Shown here one piece after another: positions 55,801-64,000 of a stretch of DNA of 64,000 bases. The DNA lies in the NCBI GenBank assembly GCA_023444055.1, contig JAEZRV010000066.1, forward strand, positions 1 through 64,000, read 5' to 3'. Each line of letters starts with the position of its first letter. Within the stretch, counting starts at the first letter, position 1. The stretch comes from Bacillota bacterium. Its GTDB lineage: Bacteria > Bacillota > Clostridia > Acetivibrionales > DSM-1351. Position numbers and translations under genes: made by a program. The notes beneath the pieces were generated by a model, which saw only the letters and a program-made list of their open reading frames with translations, was not told the DNA's origin and did not search any database.

Positions 55801-58714
55801 TGCACTTCAGAAGTGGCAAGTGGCAGAATCAAGCTGGTTTTTGCCTAAGATATTAGGACAAGGCAAAGTAGCGAAGTCCCTAAAAATTATTGCAAAAAAT
55901 CCTAATGAATTTAAAAAAGAACAGGCTGTTTTGTATATCAATCTTGTTTCAGAATACAAAGCAAATGCAAAAATTGTTGAGGATAATAATGCTCTGTTTA
56001 ATGATTTGTTTGGATTGATTTGGAATAATGGAAGAGCAGATTGGCATATAATCAGCAATACTTATACTCAGGCTGTTGAGGGAAATGTGTTGCTTACATC
56101 AATAAATAGTCACAACACAGAAAGACAAGCTGTCAAGCTTAAACTTATAAATGAAGTACTGTGTGATTTGAGGGGATTTAAGCAACGTAACGAAAGTATG
56201 CTAAAAGTTATCACTACCGAATGGAACAGAATAGCTACCATTGAGAATAGCCTTTCACAAAAAGCGGGAATTGATTTTAATAAGTTGAAAGACAGCGAAC
56301 ACTGGTTAGCTGTTATTGATGAAAAGGTAAATAAGTGGTTTGGAAGCTTGGATGGACTAAGAAACTGGTGTTCCTACTTGAATGTTAAAGCAAAGACAAA
56401 GGAAGCAGGATTATCCAATATTATTTTTGCCTGTGAAAATGGTTTGGCCACCGAAGAAAATCTATTACCCATATTCTATCGTGGAGTTTCACTGGCTTGT
56501 GCGATTTCTGTTGTAAATGAGGAAAAGTGCCTTTCGGATTTCAATGGTGCGATTTTTGAAAATGAAATTGAAAAATATAAGCAAACATGCTCTGATTTTG
56601 AAAACCTTACAAAAGATGAGCTTGTTTCAAGATTATCAGCAAAGATTCCCACAATATCAGCGGGTGTTGCAAATTCATCAGAAATCGGAATATTGCAAAA
56701 AGCAATCAAAAGTGGAGGTAGGATGGTATCTATTCGAAAGCTTTTTGATAGCATTCCAAATCTCCTTCGAAAGTTGTGCCCTTGCATGCTCATGAGTCCT
56801 ATTTCAGTTGCACAGTACATAGATCCCCAATATCCTCCATTTGATCTGGTTGTATTTGATGAAGCTTCCCAAATGCCTACCTGTGAAGCTGTTGGAGCAA
56901 TAGCAAGGGGTGAAAATCTGATTGTTGTGGGTGACCCTAAACAGTTGCCGCCAACCAGCTTTTTCAGTGCGGACAGAGTGGATGAGGATAACTATGAGAA
57001 GGAAGATCTGGAGAGCATCCTGGATGACTGTTTGGCTATATCCATGCCACAGGAACACTTGTTATGGCATTATCGTTCACGCCATGAAAGTTTGATAGCG
57101 TTTAGCAATATGCAGTATTACGAGAATAAGCTATTTACTTTCCCATCACCAAATGATTTGATTTCTAGTGTCAAATTTATACCAGTGGATGGATATTATG
57201 ATAGAGGAAAAACAAAGCAAAACAGAGCCGAGGCGGAAGCTGTAATCGCGGAAATAATAAGAAGGCTGAACGATCCAGTACTATGCAGACAAAGCATCGG
57301 TGTCGTTACATTTAGTTCAGTACAGCAAAATTTAATTGATGATTTACTGGTTGAGACCTTTGCCCAAAATCCAGAGCTTGAAGAAATCAGCAATCAAGCT
57401 TATGAGCCAATTTTTATTAAAAATCTTGAGAATGTGCAGGGGGATGAACGGGATGTAATTCTGTTTTCCATAGGTTATGGTCCAGATTCAACCGGAAAGA
57501 CAGCGCTAAACTTTGGACCAGTCAACAGAGAGGGCGGTTGGAGAAGGCTAAATGTCGCGGTTTCTCGTGCAAGAAAAGAAATGATGGTATTTTCAACTCT
57601 GCGACCTGAACAGATTGATTTATCCAAAACGAGATCACAAGGAGTAGCTGGATTAAAGGCATTCCTTGAGTTTGCACAAAAGGGAAAAACCATTTTACCT
57701 GTTAAATTATCAAATGTATCATTAGGGAACGACCTTGCTGAAAAACTAATTGCAGAGAGAATCAAAGAGTTAGGCTATGAAGTACATACAAATATTGGAT
57801 GTTCCGAGTATAAAATTGATATTGGCATCGTTCACCCTGATAAAGAGGGAGAATATGTGTTGGGTATAATGTGTGACGGTAAAAACTATCGAGCAGCAAA
57901 TACTGCACGGGATAGAAATATTCTGCAAAACGTCGTATTGAAATCATTAGGCTGGAACATTCATCGTTTGTGGATTTTAGATTGGTGGGAAAATCAGAAT
58001 AAAGAAATAGAGAAAATTCGGGCGGCAGTGAAAGCAGCAATTAAAAAAGAGGAAAAAGAGACTGATATTGAGACAATTAAAGGGCCGTCCAATCAGATTT
58101 ACGCTTACAAGAGGATAGAGCAGAATAACGAAAATAAATCAATAGATAATAACATTAAGTATTCCGTTTGTTCTTTAGATTATGTAAGTGGCGGAGCAGA
58201 AGAGTTCTGTTTACCACAAAATAATATGCTCATTCTTTCTCAAATTAAACAAGTTTTAGAATTAGAAGCTCCGATCAGTAAAAATTTACTTTGTAAACGG
58301 ATTTTGGTTTCTTGGGGTATCGCTCGAATGGGGACACGCTTAGATAGGAGATTTGAAGAGCTTTTTGCAATTTTGCGGTTAAAGAACACATTAACGAACA
58401 ATATTGTTTTTTATTGGAACAATGAGCAATCACCTGATGAATACACAGTATTTCGTGTGGCTGAAAATGATATAACACGCAGAAGTATGGAAGAGATAGC
58501 TTCTCAGGAGATAGCAAGCGCTATTAAATACATATTGGAAAGTCAGGTGAGCTTATTAAAATCGGATTTAATCAGGGAAGTGTATAAACTATTTGGCTTC
58601 TCAAGGGGAGGCGCCTCTAGTGAAGAGAGCATTTGTGCGGGCATCATGGAGGCCGCACAAAGAAATTATGTGACTATTGATAATGATGCTGACCGAGTTA
58701 TTATTAAAGATTAA
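52874..58714 (+). CDS. DUF4011 / superfamily 1 helicase / Vsr-like nuclease / DUF3320 protein (Hhe-like)
   Basis: 1946 residues. DUF4011 begins around residue 378 (VWERKLLDLSLRNTLVSF). The helicase has Walker A HGPPGTGKSQT near 690, DEASQMPT near 1327, GDPKQLPPTSF near 1350 and NVAVSRARKEM near 1560. An MTES_1575/Vsr-type nuclease domain follows (EYKIDIGIVHPDKEG, ARDRNILQNVVLKSLGW); its usual IECDG reads IMCDG, losing a glutamate. A DUF3320-type C-terminus ends the protein. This is the Hhe single-gene defence layout. ATG 52874 follows AAGGGG; a GTG at 52856 is possible. Confidence 0.85.
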   Translation: MDKKIEIEGLYSDVVNFAMQQNYVPIVKKLVVKNLTEEEIRDIDVVITAEPDFTYEWSTRIETIPALQSIELGVVDIKLSPNFLYSLTEKMAGTIIIKVKRGETVFDNTIHRIDILAYDEWSGTIIMPEVVCAFITPNHPNITEIIIKSKQILQKWCGSPSFTGYQSNNPNTVKIQMAAIYSALQKENIAYCMPPASYEIIGQRVRLCDSVLLQKMGTCLDLSLLYASCLEAVGLYPVLIFLKGHAFVGCWLEEQCFAECVQDDISMITKRIAEGINEICLVECTCYVAGKTIMFDDAVKTAKNNLSDINQFEFLIDIKRTRGSGIRPIPLRKTSDDGEIICNELEFVHSGNENVAMAPKELEMYEKINNVDHIDITRQQVWERKLLDLSLRNTLVSFRVTKNAIQLMVSQLSELEDALAGGQEFQILPKPKDWENTPRDSKIYAIENQNSVLESLSRTEFSNKRIRTFIEEKEISYHITSLYRQAKVSLEENGTNTLYLALGFLKWYESDVSEKERYAPIVLIPIDIVRKSAQKGYVIRIRDEEPQMNITLLEMLRQDFGLTIGGLDPLPTDESGIDLKRVFNTIRQAVMEKSRWDVEELAFIGLFSFSQFIMWNDIRNRSDDLKKNKIVASLLTGKMEWESSEDFPSPDALDDTFRPMDLAVPISADSSQLSAICAAGNGNSFVLHGPPGTGKSQTITNIIANALFQGKSVLFIAEKMAALSVVQKRLESIGLAPFCLELHSNKAKKKDVLEQLDKVLGIGKIKAPQEYTDQATRLHELRKKLNDVVEAIHKKRNFGFSLYDAVIRFEQYKDYSDCVKFTQEQIEALIPQRYTLWIDTVNQLKIAAKECGGIYNNPLSEFANCIYSQEIKSEISEDLKGCAVAVQGLQTMILKLNKIIGIKDVETHHQVSSVIKLIELLNQTDFIPVRLFENQELTLLKEKVIKVCECGEKRDELERKLLSVFSETILTFDDVVALQKWQVAESSWFLPKILGQGKVAKSLKIIAKNPNEFKKEQAVLYINLVSEYKANAKIVEDNNALFNDLFGLIWNNGRADWHIISNTYTQAVEGNVLLTSINSHNTERQAVKLKLINEVLCDLRGFKQRNESMLKVITTEWNRIATIENSLSQKAGIDFNKLKDSEHWLAVIDEKVNKWFGSLDGLRNWCSYLNVKAKTKEAGLSNIIFACENGLATEENLLPIFYRGVSLACAISVVNEEKCLSDFNGAIFENEIEKYKQTCSDFENLTKDELVSRLSAKIPTISAGVANSSEIGILQKAIKSGGRMVSIRKLFDSIPNLLRKLCPCMLMSPISVAQYIDPQYPPFDLVVFDEASQMPTCEAVGAIARGENLIVVGDPKQLPPTSFFSADRVDEDNYEKEDLESILDDCLAISMPQEHLLWHYRSRHESLIAFSNMQYYENKLFTFPSPNDLISSVKFIPVDGYYDRGKTKQNRAEAEAVIAEIIRRLNDPVLCRQSIGVVTFSSVQQNLIDDLLVETFAQNPELEEISNQAYEPIFIKNLENVQGDERDVILFSIGYGPDSTGKTALNFGPVNREGGWRRLNVAVSRARKEMMVFSTLRPEQIDLSKTRSQGVAGLKAFLEFAQKGKTILPVKLSNVSLGNDLAEKLIAERIKELGYEVHTNIGCSEYKIDIGIVHPDKEGEYVLGIMCDGKNYRAANTARDRNILQNVVLKSLGWNIHRLWILDWWENQNKEIEKIRAAVKAAIKKEEKETDIETIKGPSNQIYAYKRIEQNNENKSIDNNIKYSVCSLDYVSGGAEEFCLPQNNMLILSQIKQVLELEAPISKNLLCKRILVSWGIARMGTRLDRRFEELFAILRLKNTLTNNIVFYWNNEQSPDEYTVFRVAENDITRRSMEEIASQEIASAIKYILESQVSLLKSDLIREVYKLFGFSRGGASSEESICAGIMEAAQRNYVTIDNDADRVIIKD

Positions 58715-58720
58715 GCATAT

Positions 58721-58999
58721 TTGATTTACCGAGATAAATTTGAATTGGTCTTGTTAAACTATTATGATGGGTTTCTTCATTTTGATGAACACATCCGCAT
58801 AGACCTGGAGAAAAATCTGGATGAGCACTATGCTAGCATCCGTGAATTGATTGAATACATAACAGATTAATGTCGTTCGGAGTATGATGTTATTGCCTTA
58901 AATCAGAAATTGGCAGCCAATAATTTATGGAAAGCAGTTAAAGGAGTCAAATTCAGTGATGTTGTAAGTACTGCACTTGGAATTGCATCTTTTAATTAA
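58721..58999 (+). pseudogene. Remnant of an unidentified protein, in-frame stop
   Basis: One frame reads FELVLLNYYDGFLHFDEH and ends at TAA 58868-58870, then continues in the same frame through YDVIALNQKLAANNLWKAV to TAA at 58997-58999. The start is not clear. It looks like the 3' end of a decayed gene from an earlier defence cassette. Family not recognised. Confidence 0.5.
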
Positions 59000-59011
59000 C
59001 TACTTGGATAT

Positions 59012-59050
59012 AAAGCTACTACTTAAATGGTGGTAGCTTTGTTTTTTTTG
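59012..59050 (+). terminator. Rho-independent terminator
   Basis: AAAGCTACTAC pairs with GTGGTAGCTTT around TTAAATG and is followed by GTTTTTTTT. Confidence 0.9.
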
Positions 59051-59299
59051 GAAATATTGAAGTTTTGACTAAAATAAATTGATACAATAGGGCGTTCGCA
59101 AATACTATTGCTTGTAAGCAAGAAATTTTATTAGAAAGTTCAAATCTACTTTAAGAGAATACCTTTGGGAGTAGTAAAATCTGTGACATATACTTTAGAT
59201 TAGTTATTGATTGGAATATGAGAGATTTGTTGCTCTACTTTAGAACCTACCAAGGCATAAAGAATAATGAGCCTAAAATAAGAATAACTAATACATTAC

Positions 59300-59551
59300 T
59301 TGGAAGAAGATGCGGCAGGTTATCATATTATTGAGAAAAGTCTGGATAAATTGCCATTAAGTAAAGAGTATCTAAATATGGTACAAGAATCTGTTGAAGA
59401 ATATCAAACACAAAGGATTAATGCAATATGTGAGGGACAACGTAATAAAGGTGAAGAACTAGTTGAGTGGAAAATAAAGAAGTTAGCTGGTTTAAGGGAA
59501 AATGTATCTGATAAGGTTTTGAATACTATAGAGGTTTGGCTGAAATCGTAA
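59300..59551 (+). pseudogene. Short fragment of unknown gene
   Basis: An 83-residue charged helical frame (DKLPLSKEYLNMVQESVEEY, then VEWKIKKLAGLRE) without ribosome binding site and with a TTG start. Upstream, another frame (MRDLLLYFRTYQGIKNN from about 59219) abuts it with a shift, so the two could be parts of one frameshifted gene. I do not recognise it. Confidence 0.35.
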
Positions 59552-59709
59552 TCTTTATTATTTGTATATGATTTAGTATAAATTTACAAATTTGAGTATT
59601 TTATATTGAAACAAAACTACTAAAGATATACAATAATGTTATTTAATAAACATATATTCAGTAAAAAAGCTAATATAATGACTTTTTTAAACACCATGAA
59701 AGGTTAAAT

Positions 59710-60732
59710 ATGGTAACCAAATTTTTTGCGTACTATAATTCTGATACTGGAATTAAATCTATAAATGTGTATAAAGCATTAAGTATGAAAAATTCTAGAA
59801 TTAAAAATAAAAATAATATAATTGAATTTTGGGATAGTCCTATACTAAAAGATGCAGAAAAGGTATTTCCAAAACGGACAAGTAAAGATGGCAGGGTTGC
59901 GCATTTTAGTTATTACTCAGGGTGCAAACATGAAGGTGTTACTAGAGAAATGACTATGACACACAAGCTCTATCAAATAGTTTATTCGGAAGCTGATAAA
60001 ATACTTTTATATGAATTCGGTACCGAGGTTATAGTATTTGTTAAAAATGCTAAAATCGAGTATTTTTATAAAACATCTTATAATCTATATTTCATTGATA
60101 TAATGCTTGAATTAGAGAGGACAGAACCCTCTATGTATTACTATAAGTGGAATGGTAAATTAGCTTTAGAGGTTTATGTAACTAGTGAAGTTGAAAAGTC
60201 TAAAATAAATGATTTCACTGAAAATGGAATACAGCTATTCCAAATAAAAATATATGATAATCAAAGAGTGCCAGAGGACATCGAAAGCGAAGAGCAGTAT
60301 GAATATTATAAACAGATAATTAAGAAGAAAGTTGAAAAAAGCAAATATAAGACTGTTGGAAAATATCTGAACAAAGTTCTTCCTAAAGCTGGAACAATTA
60401 TGAGAGAGGAGTATACAATTTTGGCCGACTTTGAAAAGGAAAAACAAAAATTACAAGAACAGATACTAAATTATGAAAATAATATTATAGTTCAAGAAGA
60501 ACAAATAAAAACTAATACGATCTCATTAGAAATGTTAGGTAAAAAAATAGAAAAAACTAAAAGTGAACTTATTCAAAATGAGGCTAAACTTTTGGAAGTA
60601 AGAAAATTATATCAAAAGAATTCTGAACTTGTTGAGCAGCATCAAAAAGATCAGAAAATCATATCGGAACTTCAAAGTAACCTTAATATAGAGAAAAATA
60701 AAGGCTTTTTAAGAAAGATATTTAGTAGATAG
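59710..60732 (+). CDS. CoiA-like nuclease-fold protein with C-terminal coiled coil
   Basis: A 340-residue protein. Residues about 85-200 resemble the CoiA-type restriction-endonuclease fold: LALEVYVTSEVEKSKINDF followed by GIQLFQIKIYD, the strand-helix-strand around the expected catalytic acidic residue and lysine. CoiA is a competence protein, but the family also occurs in defence islands. Residues about 235-325 form a coiled coil (EKEKQKLQEQILNYENN). Start ATG after AAAGGTTAA is moderately supported. It is a lone gene between remnants and the Lamassu-type operon. Confidence 0.55.
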   Translation: MVTKFFAYYNSDTGIKSINVYKALSMKNSRIKNKNNIIEFWDSPILKDAEKVFPKRTSKDGRVAHFSYYSGCKHEGVTREMTMTHKLYQIVYSEADKILLYEFGTEVIVFVKNAKIEYFYKTSYNLYFIDIMLELERTEPSMYYYKWNGKLALEVYVTSEVEKSKINDFTENGIQLFQIKIYDNQRVPEDIESEEQYEYYKQIIKKKVEKSKYKTVGKYLNKVLPKAGTIMREEYTILADFEKEKQKLQEQILNYENNIIVQEEQIKTNTISLEMLGKKIEKTKSELIQNEAKLLEVRKLYQKNSELVEQHQKDQKIISELQSNLNIEKNKGFLRKIFSR

Positions 60733-60867
60733 ATAAATTAATGATTGATAATGGTTTGGATGGCAGTTTTATTCAGACATAGTGCTGGTTTTGGAAAAAG
60801 GATGGAGTGCTTAAATTTTGAAGATTTACCTAACAATAATATAGATTAGTGCTTCAAAGGAGTAAAA

Positions 60868-62760
60868 ATGTTAAAAAAGATAAGACTTGACCGAACTAAA
60901 ATATATGAGAAGCATATTGCATTAGAAGAAATATCCAAAATGCTAGAGTCATTTGTAAATGGAAGACCACATTATATATCAATTGGAGCTGAGCAGGGTG
61001 ACATAGAAGGCTGGGATGATTTTGTAATTGAAAAAAATAATGGTGGTAATATTTATATACAGGCAAAAAGACAAACAACTGATTTTTCAAAAGATGCAGT
61101 TGTGCGAGATAATATATCACAAGGGAAAAATGAAGGTACTCCAAGACAATTATCTCCTTTTGATAAAGCAATGGAAACACTTGCAAAAAAAATAGATACA
61201 GTTAACAAACAAAGTGAGTTTTGGATTGTATTGCCTGAAGGTGATACTGAAATAAAGCAAGAACTTGAAGTCAGAAATTTTATAGAACTTTGCGAAGATA
61301 ATATAAAAGATGTGACTATACCTCAAAACTTAATTGAACTAGCAAAAACAGAAGAGAACGTAAAGAACATATATAATTGGTTAACAACGTGGTGTGGTTT
61401 TGCAGACTGGGATCATATATTAACGGTGCTAAAAGTTCTCAGAATAAAAAAGACAGAGCGTGAAACGGATATTTTAAAACGTGCTGAAGAAAAACTTTCT
61501 CGAATATTTATTTATTCTGAAATTGAAAATGTACGTAAATTGATTCTTCAATACTTAGATGATAATTTTACACCTGCAGGGGCAATAATGCCTAGACAGT
61601 TAATACATACTTTACAAAAATATTTAATTCCAAATATGCCTAGATGGACACAAGTTCAAATAGATGAAATGCAATGCAATATTTCTGGAATTCATGATTT
61701 AGAGAAAAATAATGAAGTAGAGCGACCTGAAATTATAGTTCCTGCTTTTTGGAATAGAGATAATGCAAATGTTCGTAATTTACATATATTTGGAAGTTGC
61801 TTAAGAAACTGCAAAATATCAGAAGGATTAATGCGTCTACTGCTTCACCCTATTGGTTCAGTTAATATATGCTGTTCTAACAAACCTAGTTGGCTGAATT
61901 CTGTAAAATCAAAGATCGGAGAGACACTTGGTATAACAAAAAGTGATTTTGATTATTTAAGCATTCTTGATGGACCAGAGCCATACCAAGCTAGTGAATG
62001 TATCTCTTTAACGACGATTAATGCAAAAGAAAATTTTGCGGATAGTTTACAGAATGAGATGTATAAGACTACTTTTGAACTTTTAAATTTTGAAGTTGTA
62101 AAAAGTATTAATGCCATGAATAGTGGTGATCTTAGGACTGAGGTTGAAAGCAAATGGGCTAATTGGAGGTACTTGCTTCAAAATGATATCGGAGAGCAAA
62201 AAAGATTATTTTCAAAAATACTTCATCCTAAGGCGGAAGGTGAGTCTATTTCAGGAGAACTCAGAGTAGGACTGAAAACAGTGCCTTTATTAAGTGAAGC
62301 CATTTTTCATTTGTTGATAGTATCTGTATGTTTAGGAGATACCAATAATCAGCAGTGGTATTCAGTAGAAAATGGAATAAAAGTAAATACAATAGGTTTA
62401 GCATTTTGGAGTGGACCAGCGACTAAGGAAAGAAATGTAATCAAAATAGATGACTATATTGGGGCTAAAGATTTACTAATAAATGAAACTGAGCAAATAA
62501 TTATAATTCCACAGTCAAGTCTTCCAGTATCTGAATTTTATCAAGAAGATATCACAGGAGAAAAAGATAAAGTGGGATTATTGACTTATCCTAAATATCC
62601 AGAACTATTGATAACTAATGACAATGCTTATATGAGAAAGGTAAGAAACGGTACTGTTTCTGAGTTAAGAGAATACTTTGGTAGTAGGCTAAAGCAATAT
62701 AATAGTATTATTGAAAACTCTATAAATCATGTGCTAGGGGAGATAAAAAATGAAATTTGA
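60868..62760 (+). CDS. Lamassu/ABC-3C-type effector with Cap4-like nuclease domain (LmuA-like)
   Basis: 630 residues. The N-terminal domain (about 1-200) shows the Cap4/DUF4297 nuclease pattern: Glu20 region, Asp50-Asp51 in GWDDFVIE and Gln65-x-Lys67 in IYIQAKRQT. The rest is helical plus a C-terminal domain of the ABC-three-component type. In Lamassu, LmuA is the nuclease effector released when the SMC-like partner senses foreign DNA ends. ATG 60868 follows AAAGGAG. It overlaps the next gene by 11 bases; the order effector, small middle gene, SMC gene fits Lamassu. Confidence 0.75.
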   Translation: MLKKIRLDRTKIYEKHIALEEISKMLESFVNGRPHYISIGAEQGDIEGWDDFVIEKNNGGNIYIQAKRQTTDFSKDAVVRDNISQGKNEGTPRQLSPFDKAMETLAKKIDTVNKQSEFWIVLPEGDTEIKQELEVRNFIELCEDNIKDVTIPQNLIELAKTEENVKNIYNWLTTWCGFADWDHILTVLKVLRIKKTERETDILKRAEEKLSRIFIYSEIENVRKLILQYLDDNFTPAGAIMPRQLIHTLQKYLIPNMPRWTQVQIDEMQCNISGIHDLEKNNEVERPEIIVPAFWNRDNANVRNLHIFGSCLRNCKISEGLMRLLLHPIGSVNICCSNKPSWLNSVKSKIGETLGITKSDFDYLSILDGPEPYQASECISLTTINAKENFADSLQNEMYKTTFELLNFEVVKSINAMNSGDLRTEVESKWANWRYLLQNDIGEQKRLFSKILHPKAEGESISGELRVGLKTVPLLSEAIFHLLIVSVCLGDTNNQQWYSVENGIKVNTIGLAFWSGPATKERNVIKIDDYIGAKDLLINETEQIIIIPQSSLPVSEFYQEDITGEKDKVGLLTYPKYPELLITNDNAYMRKVRNGTVSELREYFGSRLKQYNSIIENSINHVLGEIKNEI

Positions 62761-63358
62761 AAATATTAAGTCAAACATCACTAGTATCACGGAAGATAGA
62801 TATGTGATAAATGATAATGGTGATTATGAGAATGAACTACTCAGTCTTGCCAATATAGAGCTTAAAAATAAATGGATTTTCCGTATTAAACGTGTGGTAA
62901 GTACAATTAATAGTTGGAAAACACTTGTATTTATTGAAATAGAAGCAGATGATGATGAAAATGCAAAAATTGAATTAAAAAAAGCAGTTAGCTGGATAGC
63001 ATTAATAAAAGAGTCCTTGATAGGTGATGAGAATACGGATTTATATATGTTTTTGGCTTTTAGTGACAGTATCAGTGAAGAGGAATGTTTGAGGATTGAA
63101 TCGACAGAAGAGTTTTGCCGTAAATATGTATTATTACCGGATGAAAAAATTTCAGATTTTTTAAATAGAACATTTCTACAAAAACTTTCAGAAAGTGTTG
63201 GTACTCGTGGTTTAGATGATCCAATAGAAAGAGCATTTTGTAAAACTGCTGAAAGGTATAATTGGCTTACTCCTGAAATTAAAAAAGAATGGCTGAAAGC
63301 ATTTTTTAATCTTTCCAGCAGCGAATTGGCAGATGCGATTCTTAAGGAGGAAATTTGA
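62750..63358 (+). CDS. Lamassu/ABC-3C middle component (LmuC-like)
   Basis: A 202-residue protein with an N-terminal alpha/beta part (WIFRIKRVVSTINSWKTLVF) and helical C-terminus (DDPIERAFCKTAERYNWL). Size, position between effector and SMC-like ATPase, and the terminal ER.F..A.R pattern fit the ABC-3C middle components. It bridges nuclease and ATPase in known Lamassu complexes. It overlaps the effector gene, and its last codons hold the AAGGAGG signal for the next gene. Confidence 0.65.
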   Translation: MKFENIKSNITSITEDRYVINDNGDYENELLSLANIELKNKWIFRIKRVVSTINSWKTLVFIEIEADDDENAKIELKKAVSWIALIKESLIGDENTDLYMFLAFSDSISEEECLRIESTEEFCRKYVLLPDEKISDFLNRTFLQKLSESVGTRGLDDPIERAFCKTAERYNWLTPEIKKEWLKAFFNLSSSELADAILKEEI

Positions 63359-63360
63359 TT

Positions 63361-64000
63361 ATGACACATATTGAAAGAATAAATATAAAAAATGCACGAA
63401 GACTAGGAGAAAATGTGCAAATTGATTTTGGTTCTGGAGCAACAATTATTTTAGCTCCCAATGGTACTGGCAAAACTACCATTTTTGAGGCGATCGAGCT
63501 GGCATTAACAGGTGAAATAAAGCGAATCAATGATTTCCCTGATGCTATAATAAGGAATCATTGTTCTGAGATGAGTGTGAAACTTGATTTTTTAAAGGGA
63601 GAGTCTATCCAAGTTAAACATACTAAAGGAAGAGATTTAGAACGAAAAGTTAGCTGTGAAGAGTTGTTTAATAGTGATAAAGCATCTTTATCATATTTAT
63701 TCAGGCTGACTCATTATCTTGAGCAGCGATCAGAAAATTGGTTAATAGAGCAGGGAGGAACTGAAGCAGGTAAGCTTTTATGTCAATTACCTTTAGGAAA
63801 AGACTTGCAAAGTATTTTACTTAAAAAAACTGGTCTTATAAAGGCATTGGGAACTAATGAAACTGATGTAAATTCTTCACTAGCTAATGCCAATAAGAAA
63901 CTATCAGATTTTAATTCTCTAAGATCGAAAAGAGACGTAATTATGAGTGACATAATTCCCCAGGCTAAACATTTCATATCACTAGAAGAAATAATAAATA
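63361..64000 (+). CDS. SMC/RecN-like ATPase, LmuB-like (partial, runs off window)
   Basis: The first 213 codons of an open frame are present. The start reads MTHIERINIKNARRLGE and Walker A is APNGTGKTT at residues 32-40, followed by IFEAIELALTG, the hallmark of SMC/Rad50-type ATPases. Residues from about 160 begin a helical arm (LANANKKLSDFNSLRSKRD). ATG 63361 follows AAGGAGG in the end of the upstream gene. It should encode the DNA-end-sensing ATPase of the Lamassu-type system. Coiled-coil arms and Walker B lie outside the window. Confidence 0.85.
   Translation, partial: MTHIERINIKNARRLGENVQIDFGSGATIILAPNGTGKTTIFEAIELALTGEIKRINDFPDAIIRNHCSEMSVKLDFLKGESIQVKHTKGRDLERKVSCEELFNSDKASLSYLFRLTHYLEQRSENWLIEQGGTEAGKLLCQLPLGKDLQSILLKKTGLIKALGTNETDVNSSLANANKKLSDFNSLRSKRDVIMSDIIPQAKHFISLEEIIN

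Noticed and set aside
60760..60849. 29-codon frame before the Lamassu-type operon
   Set aside because: No ribosome binding site; may be a gene remnant but cannot be supported.

Overview
The window is low-GC Gram-positive DNA of clostridial character. The evidence is AT-rich sequence with AGGAGG-type ribosome binding sites, a T-box leader before valS, a conserved cdaA-ybbR-glmM-glmS neighbourhood and a glmS ribozyme. A Ruminiclostridium-like anaerobe is my best guess; there is no rRNA in the window to settle it.

Region 1 (1-4.0 kb) is a decaying RHS/polymorphic-toxin locus. It holds an RHS 3' end with a variable C-terminal domain and a probable immunity gene, then a second RHS remnant with an in-frame stop and a small membrane protein. 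An apparent insertion-sequence end cuts into the first RHS copy at about position 195. Region 2 (4.2-27.8 kb) is ordinary chromosome: aldo/keto reductase, DUF1015, a PRC-barrel/YtxH-like/AI-2E transporter cluster, a T-box, valS, a sortase fragment, a class V aminotransferase, NAD synthetase, cdaA-ybbR-FAD dehydrogenase, glmM, a YhhN remnant, the glmS ribozyme and glmS. Several long intergenic stretches contain their own degenerate three- to four-copy tandem repeat.

Region 3 (27,941-52,685) is a complete Tn7-like transposon inserted downstream of glmS. Both ends begin TGTAG, carry repeated TnsB-type sites (four with an exact 20-bp period at the tnsA end, three dispersed at the other) and are flanked by a perfect 5-bp duplication, GTATG. 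The insertion lies inside the 3' arm of what looks like the glmS terminator; removing the element restores a 15-bp stem. Core genes are tnsA, tnsB, tnsC, tnsD and tnsE. Two cargo blocks are present. Between tnsC and tnsD there is a thymidylate-synthase-like gene, a radical SAM/SPASM gene and a uracil-DNA-glycosylase/Panacea fusion, facing a DUF2284-like gene and a tyrosine-recombinase-fold gene whose catalytic residues are mostly substituted. After tnsE there is a tightly overlapping four-gene operon ending in a 1741-residue DUF1998-type helicase (Druantia DruE-like), followed by a D12-class adenine methyltransferase.

Region 4 (52.7-64 kb) is chromosome beyond the transposon and is also a defence island. 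It carries a DUF4011/superfamily 1 helicase/Vsr-like nuclease giant (Hhe-like), gene remnants, a CoiA-like coiled-coil protein, and a Lamassu/ABC-3C-type operon (Cap4-like nuclease, small middle component, SMC-like ATPase) whose last gene runs off the window.

The strongest candidates for something undescribed are the TS-like/radical SAM/UDG-Panacea cassette, and an apparent RNA-hairpin guard that would hide the tnsA start in transcripts reading in from glmS.
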